From an uncultured Coprococcus sp. (GTDB lineage Bacteria; Bacillota; Clostridia; Lachnospirales; Lachnospiraceae), in assembly GCA_900548215.1 (NCBI GenBank), contig URJI01000006.1, forward strand, positions 1 through 53,954: a DNA stretch of 53,954 nucleotides. Reading direction: 5' to 3'. Under the pieces are notes generated by a model that was not told the DNA's origin, made no database searches, and saw only the letters and a program-made list of their open reading frames with translations. A program made the translations under genes and the position numbers. Below are positions 32,828 to 40,372 of this stretch, piece by piece (within the stretch, counting starts at the first letter, position 1; each line of letters begins with the position of its first letter).

Positions 32828-33238
32828 ATGGTGATTTCTTCAAAGGGAGAATATGCCCTGAGGGTCATGGCAGACCTTGCCATAAACCACGACGGCAGAT
32901 TTATTCCGTTAAAAGAAATAGTTCAGAAAGAGGAATTGTCCCAGAAGTATCTGGAGAGCATAATGCGCATGCTGTCCAAGGCAAATCTGATAGAGGCAGC
33001 CAGCGGACATGGCGGAGGCTACAGACTCAAAAAGGCTCCTGAGGAATATACATTGTGGGAGATACTTGAACTCACAGAAGGTGGGCTTGCTCCTGTGGCA
33101 TGTATGAAGAACAGCACGATGACCTGTGACAGATCCGAGCAGTGTTACACTTTACCGATATGGCGAGGGCTGGCTGAGCTGATACAGGATTATTTTAAAA
33201 GCAAAACTCTGGCTGATATAGCCAGAAATGTGGAATGA
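32828..33238 (+). CDS. Rrf2-family regulator, IscR-like, with cluster-binding cysteines
   Basis: 136 residues. The N-terminal winged helix (about 1-70) opens with M-V-I-S-S-K-G-E-Y-A-L-R-V-M-A-D-L-A and contains L-S-Q-K-Y-L-E-S-I-M-R-M-L, the Rrf2 recognition helix. C92, C100 and C106 resemble C92, C98 and C104 of E. coli IscR, so it probably carries an Fe-S cluster and senses cluster status; CymR-type sulfur sensors usually lack these Cys. It lies 105 bp before sufC and behind the self-matching operator at 32672. The ATG follows GGAGG with 9-nt spacing. Confidence 0.88.
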   Translation: MVISSKGEYALRVMADLAINHDGRFIPLKEIVQKEELSQKYLESIMRMLSKANLIEAASGHGGGYRLKKAPEEYTLWEILELTEGGLAPVACMKNSTMTCDRSEQCYTLPIWRGLAELIQDYFKSKTLADIARNVE

Positions 33239-33343
33239 GCGGAGTAATACAATATAACAAGATGATCAAAGCTGGACAATTGAAATGTCATATATAGCAG
33301 TAAAAAGGCAATTGCCGAGCTGGATATAAAAGGAGGCAGACTG

Positions 33344-34093
33344 ATGTCAGATAAAAAGTTATTGGAAGTTAAGAATTTACATGTTGATGTTGAGGATAAA
33401 CAGATCCTTCACGGTGTGAACCTGGAGATCGGCAAGGGTGAGACCCACGTACTCATGGGACCTAATGGAACCGGAAAGTCAACCCTTGGATATGCACTTA
33501 TGGGCAATCCTAGATATACAGTCAGAGAGGGCGAGATATGGTTTGATGGTAAGAACATCACAGAAGAGGCTGTCAATGAGCGTGCAAAGGCGGGAATATT
33601 CCTCTCATTCCAGAATCCTCTTGAGGTGCCTGGTGTGACACTCAGCTCATTTATAAGAAATGCTCTTGAGCAGAAGACTGGCAAGAGAATCCGTCTCTGG
33701 GATTTCAAGAAGGAGCTTGAGAGAACCATGGAGATCCTTCAGATGGATCCTTCATATGCGGAGAGAGACCTGAATGTGGGATTTTCAGGTGGTGAGAAGA
33801 AGAAGGCAGAGATACTTCAGCTTCTGATGCTCAAGCCATCACTGGCGATCCTCGATGAGACAGATTCGGGACTCGATGTTGATGCGGTACGTACAGTGTC
33901 AGCTGGTATCGAGGAATACCAGAAGAACTGTAAGGGAAGTCTGCTGATCATCACACACAGCACCAAGATCCTTGAGTCGCTTACCGTTGACTACACACAT
34001 GTCATGGTTGAGGGCAAGATCATAGAGACAGGAGACGCATCACTTGTGGACAAGATCAACGAGTCAGGATTTGCAGAGTATGAAAGGATATAG
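33344..34093 (+). CDS. sufC: Fe-S cluster assembly ATPase SufC
   Basis: 249 residues, ABC-type ATPase of the SufBCD scaffold, cytoplasmic. Walker A is G-P-N-G-T-G-K-S-T (about 39-47), signature F-S-G-G-E-K-K-K with the SufC-specific F-S-G-G-E, Walker B L-A-I-L-D-E-T-D-S-G-L-D. Start ATG follows AAAGGAGG. It ends 3 bp before sufB; the suf genes are almost contiguous. Confidence 0.95.
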   Translation: MSDKKLLEVKNLHVDVEDKQILHGVNLEIGKGETHVLMGPNGTGKSTLGYALMGNPRYTVREGEIWFDGKNITEEAVNERAKAGIFLSFQNPLEVPGVTLSSFIRNALEQKTGKRIRLWDFKKELERTMEILQMDPSYAERDLNVGFSGGEKKKAEILQLLMLKPSLAILDETDSGLDVDAVRTVSAGIEEYQKNCKGSLLIITHSTKILESLTVDYTHVMVEGKIIETGDASLVDKINESGFAEYERI

Positions 34094-34096
34094 AAG

Positions 34097-35503
34097 ATGA
34101 AGGAAAAAACATATGTAGAGGACATAGACAGAAATATATATGACTTCAAGTATGACGACAAAGATGCCTATAAGCTTAAAGCTGGTCTCACACCTGAGAT
34201 AGTTGAGCAGCTTTCTAAGGAAAAGCATGATCCGGCATGGATGCAGAATTTCAGACTTGAGTCTTTACAGATATACAACAATATGCAGGTGCCTGACTGG
34301 GGGCCATCCATCGAGGGACTGGATATTGACAATATAGTTACCTACGTAAGACCAAATACCAAAATGAAGGGCAGCTGGGATGAGGTTCCTGAAGATATCA
34401 AGGATACATTTGAGAGACTTGGAATCCCTCAGGCTGAGAGAAAATCCCTTGCGGGAGTTGGCGCACAGTACGATTCAGAGCTCGTATATCACAATGTCCG
34501 TCAGGAGGTTGCGGATATGGGAGTTGTGTACACTGATATGGAGAGTGCACTCACAGGTGAGTATGCAGACATGGTGCAGAAGCATTTCATGAAGCTTGTC
34601 ACCCCGCATGATCACAAATTTGCAGCACTTCACGGAGCTGTGTGGTCAGGTGGTTCATTTGTATATGTGCCACCTGGAGTAAAGGTTGAGATCCCACTTC
34701 AGTCATACTTCAGACTTAACGCAGCAGGCGCAGGTCAGTTCGAGCATACACTCATCATCGTCGATGAGGGGGCAGACCTTCACTTTATAGAGGGCTGTTC
34801 AGCGCCGAAGTACAATGTGGCGAACCTTCATGCGGGCTGTGTTGAGCTCTTTGTTGGCAAGAATGCAAAGCTCAGATATTCAACCATAGAGAACTGGTCC
34901 AAGAACATGTACAACCTGAACACCAAGAGAGCCCGAGTTGAAGAGGGCGGAACCATCGAGTGGGTATCGGGTTCATTTGGATCACATGTGTCATACCTTT
35001 ATCCGATGAGCGTGCTCAAGGGCAAGGGCGCCAGGATGGAGTTCACCGGAGTTACATTTGCCGGTAAGGGACAGAACCTTGACACAGGAGCGAAGGTAGT
35101 TCATGCGGCACCTGACACAAGTTCATATATTAACACCAAGTCTATCTCCAAGGATGGGGGTATAAGCACATTCCGTTCATCAGTTGTAGTGACAAAGGAG
35201 GCTGAGAACTCCAAGGCAGCGGTTTCCTGTCAGTCACTTATGCTTGATTCGATATCACGTTCGGACACCATACCGGCCATGGATATCAGAACCAAGAAGG
35301 TAAATGTGGGACATGAGGCACAGATAGGAAGCATCAGTGACGAGGCTGTGTTCTACCTGATGTCCAGAGGAATGAGCGAAGAAGACGCGAGAGCATGTAT
35401 CGTTAGTGGATTTGCAGACAATGTATCGAAGGAGCTGCCGCTTGAGTATGCTCTTGAGATGAACAACCTCATCCGTCTTGAGATGAAGGGCAGCATAGGT
35501 TAA
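34097..35503 (+). CDS. sufB: Fe-S cluster assembly scaffold SufB
   Basis: 468 residues, the usual length for SufB. Forms the scaffold with SufC and SufD on which the cluster is built. The beta-helix core is evident (repeated hydrophobic turns from about 130 on), and the C-terminal half includes H-A-A-P-D-T-S-S-Y-I-N-T-K and S-V-S-C-Q-S-L typical of the family. A likely cluster-ligand Cys lies in that last segment. Start ATG is 3 bp after sufC's stop codon. Confidence 0.95.
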   Translation: MKEKTYVEDIDRNIYDFKYDDKDAYKLKAGLTPEIVEQLSKEKHDPAWMQNFRLESLQIYNNMQVPDWGPSIEGLDIDNIVTYVRPNTKMKGSWDEVPEDIKDTFERLGIPQAERKSLAGVGAQYDSELVYHNVRQEVADMGVVYTDMESALTGEYADMVQKHFMKLVTPHDHKFAALHGAVWSGGSFVYVPPGVKVEIPLQSYFRLNAAGAGQFEHTLIIVDEGADLHFIEGCSAPKYNVANLHAGCVELFVGKNAKLRYSTIENWSKNMYNLNTKRARVEEGGTIEWVSGSFGSHVSYLYPMSVLKGKGARMEFTGVTFAGKGQNLDTGAKVVHAAPDTSSYINTKSISKDGGISTFRSSVVVTKEAENSKAAVSCQSLMLDSISRSDTIPAMDIRTKKVNVGHEAQIGSISDEAVFYLMSRGMSEEDARACIVSGFADNVSKELPLEYALEMNNLIRLEMKGSIG

Positions 35504-35517
35504 GGAGGTGCGGTGAC

Positions 35518-36585
35518 ATGGAGAACAATAACGAGATGAAGATCAATAAGCTCCCGGCAAAGACATGGTACTGGCTTCGCATGAACGACACAGCACTTAA
35601 CTGGAATCCGGACATGACGGGATGCAGTGTGAAGATAGATGGCGGCAAGGAAGCGGATAAGCAGGCTTCTGATTTCGATGGAATAGAGACTGGTGCAGGA
35701 AGAGATGCGGACGTACTCTTCGCACAGCAGGCAGCAGGAAGTGTACTCGTTGCGGACGAGACCAATAAAGGCCAGACAGTGCACGTGCTGATAAATGGAA
35801 CAGGGGCAAATGGCAGCAGCGGTTATGCTTACGTGCAGGCAGATGCAGGTTCAGACATGACAGTCATAGAGACATTTGGTGAGAATGCGGAGGGCGGCAG
35901 CCTGGCATTCCGTACGCGTTTTAATATAGAGAAGGACGCACACATACGTCTTGTACAGATATTTATGCAGGATGAGAATACGACCATACTCAACGACGTG
36001 GGAAGTGAGTGCGCGGAGAACGGACAGCTCGATGTACTTCAGATATTTATCGGCAAAGGCAACCTGTACAACGGCGTGAGAACTGAGCTTATCGGTAAGC
36101 GTGCTTCAACCAACATGGATATAGGTTACCTGGGACAGAAAAAACAGGTTATAGATATAAATCTTGTCGTGAACCATATAGGCAAGAAGACCAACTGCAA
36201 CATACAGGTGGATGGAACACTTAAGGATGCGGCTGAAAAGATATTCAGAGGTTCGATAGATTTCAAGACAGGTTCATCGGATTCGAAGGGCGCTGAGACG
36301 GAGAATGTACTGCTGCTCGGCGATGATGTGGTGAACAAAACTATACCACTCATCCTCTGTGCAGAGGAGAATGTTGAGGGCTCACATGGAGCGACCATCG
36401 GTGAGCTTGATGAGGATACACTGTTCTATTTCGCATCAAGGGGAATCGATATGGAGACAGCCGAGGACATAATGACCAAGGGCAAGATGGAGGTCCTCTA
36501 CCGCAAGATCCAGGACGAGGGCACAGAGAAGCTGGTGGAGAAGCAGCTTGCGGAGGTAATGGAATATGACAGACAGGAATTATAG
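35518..36585 (+). CDS. sufD: Fe-S cluster assembly protein SufD
   Basis: 355 residues, the partner of SufB in the scaffold. It shares the SufB-like beta-helix (for example G-S-D-M-T-V-I-E-T-F and Y-L-G-Q-K-K-Q), with the C-terminal H-G-A-T-I-G-E-L-D-E-D-T-L-F-Y-F-A-S-R-G-I. It is shorter than E. coli SufD (423 residues), mainly at the N-terminus. The start ATG follows AAGGAGG. Its last 20 bases overlap sufS. Confidence 0.92.
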   Translation: MENNNEMKINKLPAKTWYWLRMNDTALNWNPDMTGCSVKIDGGKEADKQASDFDGIETGAGRDADVLFAQQAAGSVLVADETNKGQTVHVLINGTGANGSSGYAYVQADAGSDMTVIETFGENAEGGSLAFRTRFNIEKDAHIRLVQIFMQDENTTILNDVGSECAENGQLDVLQIFIGKGNLYNGVRTELIGKRASTNMDIGYLGQKKQVIDINLVVNHIGKKTNCNIQVDGTLKDAAEKIFRGSIDFKTGSSDSKGAETENVLLLGDDVVNKTIPLILCAEENVEGSHGATIGELDEDTLFYFASRGIDMETAEDIMTKGKMEVLYRKIQDEGTEKLVEKQLAEVMEYDRQEL

Positions 36586-37783
36586 AGAGGATTTTCCTCT
36601 GTTGAGGAATAACGATACAGCATATATAGACAATGCGGCCACAGCACAGAAGCCACAGGTGGTCATAGACGCTGAGAGAGAGTTCTACGAGAAGAGCAAT
36701 GCGAATCCGCTCAGAGGCTTCTACCCACTCAGTCTTGAGGCGACAGAGTGTTATGAGAGTGCCAGAAAGGTTGTGAGAGATTTCATCCATGCGGATTCCG
36801 AGAAGGAAATAATCTTCACAAGGAACACCACGGAGAGCCTTAATCTTGTGGCATACAGCTATGCATTGAATAACCTGAAAGCCGGCGACGAGATAGCGGT
36901 CACCATCATGGAGCACCACAGCAATATGCTTCCATGGCAGATGGCAGCCAGAGTCACAGGCGCAACTCTCAGATATCTCGACTGTGAGAAGGATGGAACG
37001 CTGACTGACGAGACCATCAATTCCGGAATCAACGAGCACACGAAGCTTCTTGCTGTCGGACATGTGTCCAATGTTCTTGGATGCGTGAATCCGGTCAGAA
37101 AGATGGCTGACAGAGCACATCGCTTTGGTGCAGTTGTTGTTGTCGACGGCGCGCAGAGTACACCGCATATGGCTATAGATGTGCATGAGCTGGGTGCAGA
37201 TTTCTTCGCATTTTCAGGTCATAAGCTGATGGGTCCTATGGGAATAGGCGTGTTATATGGAAGACAGGAGCTGCTTGATGCGATGCCTCCATTTATGTCA
37301 GGCGGAGAGATGATAGATTCAGTTTCAAGAGATGGCGCTGTATACGCGGAATTGCCTCACAAGTTCGAGGCCGGTACGGTAAATGCGGCAGGTGCTGTGG
37401 GACTTGCGGCTGCGATAGGATACATCAAAGAGGTTGGATTTGACTATATAGAAAAGAGAGAGCTGGAGCTTACCACCCGTGCGATGGAGGGACTTGCAAA
37501 GCTTCCTCATGTGCATGTGATCGGTTCGGACAAACCGGAGAATCACACAGGAATAGTCGCGTTCACCATAGACAATGTTCACCCACATGATGTCAGCGAG
37601 ATCATGGCTGCGGACGGAATAGATGTGAGAGCAGGACATCACTGCGCACAGCCACTGCTTGTACATCTGGGCGTGTACAATACGACAAGGGCAAGCTTTA
37701 TGTTTTACAATACAGATGAAGAGGTAGATGCATTTGTGGAGAGTGTCGCAAATGTGAGAAGGAGAATGGGATATGCAGAATAA
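36566..37783 (+). CDS. sufS: Cysteine desulfurase SufS
   Basis: 405 residues, PLP enzyme taking sulfur from cysteine for Fe-S clusters. PLP lysine K220 is in S-G-H-K-L-M-G-P, and the catalytic C360 is in A-G-H-H-C-A-Q-P, the class II (SufS/CsdB) motif. Its start overlaps the end of sufD and its end overlaps sufU by 11 bp, so the three are tightly coupled. SufU is its usual sulfur acceptor in Firmicutes. Confidence 0.95.
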   Translation: MTDRNYREDFPLLRNNDTAYIDNAATAQKPQVVIDAEREFYEKSNANPLRGFYPLSLEATECYESARKVVRDFIHADSEKEIIFTRNTTESLNLVAYSYALNNLKAGDEIAVTIMEHHSNMLPWQMAARVTGATLRYLDCEKDGTLTDETINSGINEHTKLLAVGHVSNVLGCVNPVRKMADRAHRFGAVVVVDGAQSTPHMAIDVHELGADFFAFSGHKLMGPMGIGVLYGRQELLDAMPPFMSGGEMIDSVSRDGAVYAELPHKFEAGTVNAAGAVGLAAAIGYIKEVGFDYIEKRELELTTRAMEGLAKLPHVHVIGSDKPENHTGIVAFTIDNVHPHDVSEIMAADGIDVRAGHHCAQPLLVHLGVYNTTRASFMFYNTDEEVDAFVESVANVRRRMGYAE

Positions 37784-38213
37784 TATTCAGAACAGGAATT
37801 TTTATAATGAGATCCTTACAGAGCACAATATGAGACCTGAATTCAAATATGATCTTCCTGCAGCAAATGTTGTGCTGGAGGGTGTAAATCCAAACTGCGG
37901 TGATGACATCTGGCTTAAACTGAAGGTTGAGAACGGAGTCATCGAGGATGGATCATTCGTGGGAGACGGATGTGCTATATCCCAGGCGTCGGCAGATATA
38001 ATGCTCGGAATGATCATAGGAAAGACCAAGGAGGAGGCCTTGAAGCTTGGGCAGCTCTTCCTGAAGATGATACAGGGAGAGGCTACAGACGAGGAGATAG
38101 ACCAGCTTGAGGAGGCATCAGCGCTCAAGGATATAGCGCATATGCCGGCAAGGGTAAAGTGTGCGGTTCTCGGATGGCACACCCTTGAAGAAGCGTTGAA
38201 GAATATATCATAA
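37773..38213 (+). CDS. sufU: Sulfur-transfer zinc protein SufU
   Basis: 146 residues, the Firmicute-type sulfur acceptor that works with SufS. The zinc ligands C42 (N-P-N-C-G-D-D), D44, C67 (G-D-G-C-A-I-S) and C130 (R-V-K-C-A-V-L-G-W) match those of Bacillus subtilis SufU. It overlaps the end of sufS and ends within the terminator. Its presence in place of SufE or IscU supports the Firmicute assignment. Confidence 0.94.
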   Translation: MQNNIQNRNFYNEILTEHNMRPEFKYDLPAANVVLEGVNPNCGDDIWLKLKVENGVIEDGSFVGDGCAISQASADIMLGMIIGKTKEEALKLGQLFLKMIQGEATDEEIDQLEEASALKDIAHMPARVKCAVLGWHTLEEALKNIS

Positions 38214-38241
38214 GGGTGGATTCCTTATGATATATTCTTTA
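38199..38241 (+). terminator. Intrinsic terminator of the suf operon, overlapping the sufU stop
   Basis: A 17-bp perfect stem (38199-38215 with 38223-38239) ends in TTT. The sufU stop codon (38211-38213) lies in the left arm. Confidence 0.88.
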
Positions 38242-38285
38242 TCTGTATCTTAACTATAGGCATGATATACTTCACTTGAATGTGT

Positions 38286-38349
38286 GAAAGCGGGCGCCGC
38301 TGGTAGAATCTATGTCGTTTGTGACATAAGGTGTACTGGTGGCGCTTTC
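38286..38349 (+). other. Long hairpin with symmetric internal loop upstream of the sensor kinase
   Basis: One continuous fold: outer GAAAGC/GCTTTC (38286-38291 with 38344-38349), a 4-nt bulge, a 10-bp stem using three G-U pairs (38296-38305 with 38334-38343), a 5x5 internal loop, then TATGTC/GACATA around a 6-nt loop (38311-38328). It starts 45 bp after the suf terminator and ends 30 nt before the kinase start. A leader RNA, a small RNA or a second terminator for suf are all possible; the T content after it is weak (CTTTCTTTAAAA). Confidence 0.5.
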
Positions 38350-38378
38350 TTTAAAATAATCCAAAGGGATTGATACAT

Positions 38379-39491
38379 ATGAAAAAAATAAATATACAAA
38401 AAAGTATAAATAGTACGGAATGTAAATGTAAGGACATTATAAAAAATGTGCTGTTGATGCTGGTGATGATAGCCATAGGGGTTGGATTGTGTCTGATAAT
38501 AAAGACAACATTTACTACAGACATATTGATACCGGCCGTCATGGTGTTTTCGGTATTTTTGATATCGGTGTTCACTGACGGATATGTGTATGGAATACTG
38601 GCATCTGTAGTCAGCGTGATAATAGTGAATTTTGCATTTACATTTCCGTATTTCAAGATAGATTTTCTTATTCCTGAAAATATCACATCGGCGATAATCA
38701 TGGTAGCCATAGCGTTTATTACCTGTGGTTTTACAAGCAAGATAAAGTATCAGGAAATGCTCAAGAAAGAAAGTGAGATGGAGAAAATGAGGGCGAACCT
38801 GCTGCGTGCAGTGTCGCATGATTTTCGAACTCCACTTACCACCATTTACGGGGCCAGCTCGGCACTTATAGAGAGTGGCAGCGAATTTACGGATGAGCAG
38901 AAGGAGAAGATGCTCAGGGGAATACAACAGGATTCTCAGTGGCTTTATCGTATGGTTGAGAATCTGCTGTCCATCACCAGGCTGGATGGCGATATTAAAC
39001 TAATAAAGACGCCCATAGCACTGGATGAACTCATAGATTCTGTGCTTATCAAATTTGCAAAGAGATATCCTGATCAGGAGGTGGAAGTCAATCTGCCCGA
39101 CGAGCTGGTCATCATACCTATGGATGCCATTCTCATAGAGCAGGTTATCATCAATATCCTTGAGAATGCAGTACAGCATGCAGAGGGAATGAAGAATCTG
39201 GCATTGAATGTGAAATGCGATGGCGACAGTGTTGTGTTTGAGATACAGGACGATGGTGGTGGAATACCGGAGGCTAGGCTGAAACACCTGTTTGATGGCA
39301 GCCTCCTGGGAGACAGCTCTGATGAGGTGTCCGTGGACTGCCGGCAGAGAAGGAATGCCGGAATAGGTCTGTCGGTATGTGCGACCATCATAAAAGCACA
39401 TGGCGGAGATATAAGTGCATACAATTCCGTGGAAGGCGGTGCAGTATTCAGATTTACGCTGAAGATAGAGGAGGTTACGGATGAGCAATAA
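38379..39491 (+). CDS. Sensor histidine kinase, short KdpD-like
   Basis: 370 residues. Four membrane helices close together (about 24-42, 47-65, 69-90, 101-118) with little between them, as in the KdpD membrane domain (DUF4118). Then the dimerisation domain with the H-box L-R-A-V-S-H147-D-F-R-T-P-L-T, and the ATPase domain: N-I-L-E-N-A-V-Q-H, D-D-G-G-G-I-P and G-I-G-L-S-V-C. It lacks the N-terminal KdpD and UspA domains of full-length KdpD. The ATG at 38379 has AAAGGGA 9 nt upstream; the TTG at 38370 is ruled out by spacing. It overlaps the next gene by 11 bp. No kdpFABC genes are near, so its stimulus is unknown. Confidence 0.88.
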   Translation: MKKINIQKSINSTECKCKDIIKNVLLMLVMIAIGVGLCLIIKTTFTTDILIPAVMVFSVFLISVFTDGYVYGILASVVSVIIVNFAFTFPYFKIDFLIPENITSAIIMVAIAFITCGFTSKIKYQEMLKKESEMEKMRANLLRAVSHDFRTPLTTIYGASSALIESGSEFTDEQKEKMLRGIQQDSQWLYRMVENLLSITRLDGDIKLIKTPIALDELIDSVLIKFAKRYPDQEVEVNLPDELVIIPMDAILIEQVIINILENAVQHAEGMKNLALNVKCDGDSVVFEIQDDGGGIPEARLKHLFDGSLLGDSSDEVSVDCRQRRNAGIGLSVCATIIKAHGGDISAYNSVEGGAVFRFTLKIEEVTDEQ

Positions 39492-40188
39492 CAAATACAA
39501 AGTCTTGATAATAGAAGATGAACAGAATATCAACAACCTGCTGGACACTCTCATGCAGGCAAATGGTTATCAGACGATCATAGCGACGTCCTGCGGAAGC
39601 GGTCTTATGATGTACGCATCCCACAGACCTGACATAGTGATACTTGATCTCGGACTCCCGGATAAGGATGGAATAGCCTTCCTCACTGAGATAAGAAAGA
39701 CAGATTTCACGCCGGTCATAGTCCTCTCGGCGAGATCTGATGAGAAGGACAAGGTGGAGGCTCTCAATCTGGGTGCAAATGATTATGTTACAAAACCATT
39801 TGGTTCGGAGGAGCTGGTGGCGAGGGTCAGATCAGCACTCCGCACAGCGCTTCATCAGGCGCATGACAGTGAACTGCCGACAGGGAAATTCCAGACTGGG
39901 GATCTGCTCATAGACTACGAGGCCAGACGAGTGTTCATAGGGGATGAGGAGATCAAGCTGACTCAGACTGAGTACAACATAGTCTATCTTCTGTCCAGAC
40001 ATCCGGGAAAGATGCTTACATACAGTTTCATAGTCAAGGAGGTCTGGGGCTACAATGACATGGGAAGCACCAAGAGGCTTCAGGTCAATATGGCAAATAT
40101 CAGAAAGAAGTTCGGAGTGAAACCGGGTAAGAAGAGTTACATCATAAATGAGCTGGGAGTCGGTTACAGGATGTGCGATGATGAGTGA
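39481..40188 (+). CDS. OmpR-family response regulator, KdpE-like
   Basis: 235 residues. Receiver domain (1-120) with the acidic pair in I-I-E-D-E, phospho-acceptor D56 in V-I-L-D-L-G-L-P-D, and the conserved Lys in V-T-K-P-F-G. The C-terminal winged helix (about 138-235) has L-T-Q-T-E-Y-N-I-V-Y-L-L and R-K-K-F-G-V-K-P-G. It is the cognate partner of the preceding kinase, judged by the overlap. Its targets are not evident; a terminator follows. Confidence 0.92.
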   Translation: MSNNKYKVLIIEDEQNINNLLDTLMQANGYQTIIATSCGSGLMMYASHRPDIVILDLGLPDKDGIAFLTEIRKTDFTPVIVLSARSDEKDKVEALNLGANDYVTKPFGSEELVARVRSALRTALHQAHDSELPTGKFQTGDLLIDYEARRVFIGDEEIKLTQTEYNIVYLLSRHPGKMLTYSFIVKEVWGYNDMGSTKRLQVNMANIRKKFGVKPGKKSYIINELGVGYRMCDDE

Positions 40189-40209
40189 CAGATAATGGAA
40201 TAAGACGAG

Positions 40210-40258
40210 AAGCCGGGGATACAATAAGTGGATTGTATATCCGGCTTTTCGCTTTTTT
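40210..40258 (+). terminator. Intrinsic terminator after the response regulator
   Basis: AAGCCGG (40210-40216) pairs with CCGGCTT (40241-40247), enclosing an ATACAAT/ATTGTAT stem; TTTTCG then TTTTTT follow. Confidence 0.85.
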
Positions 40259-40286
40259 ATATAGTATAATAGGGAATTTTGCGAGA

Positions 40287-40315
40287 TTGACAAAAAAATG
40301 CGCATAATTCATAAT
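40287..40315 (+). promoter_or_regulatory. Probable promoter of the Ig-like surface protein gene
   Basis: TTGACA (40287-40292), 17 nt, CATAAT (40310-40315). The start site would be near 40322, with a leader of about 50 nt. Confidence 0.65.
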
Positions 40316-40372
40316 TGTGATATGGTGTATTAAAAAGGGAATGTTATGTTTTAAGGAAAAAGGAGGAACTTT

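Noticed and set aside
36350..37186. A 278-codon minus-strand frame opposite sufD/sufS
   Set aside because: It lies fully opposite strongly supported genes and has no family features.
38286..38349. The c-di-AMP (ydaO) riboswitch, suggested by the Kdp-like kinase
   Set aside because: The conserved ydaO core motifs are not present; the fold is one long hairpin.
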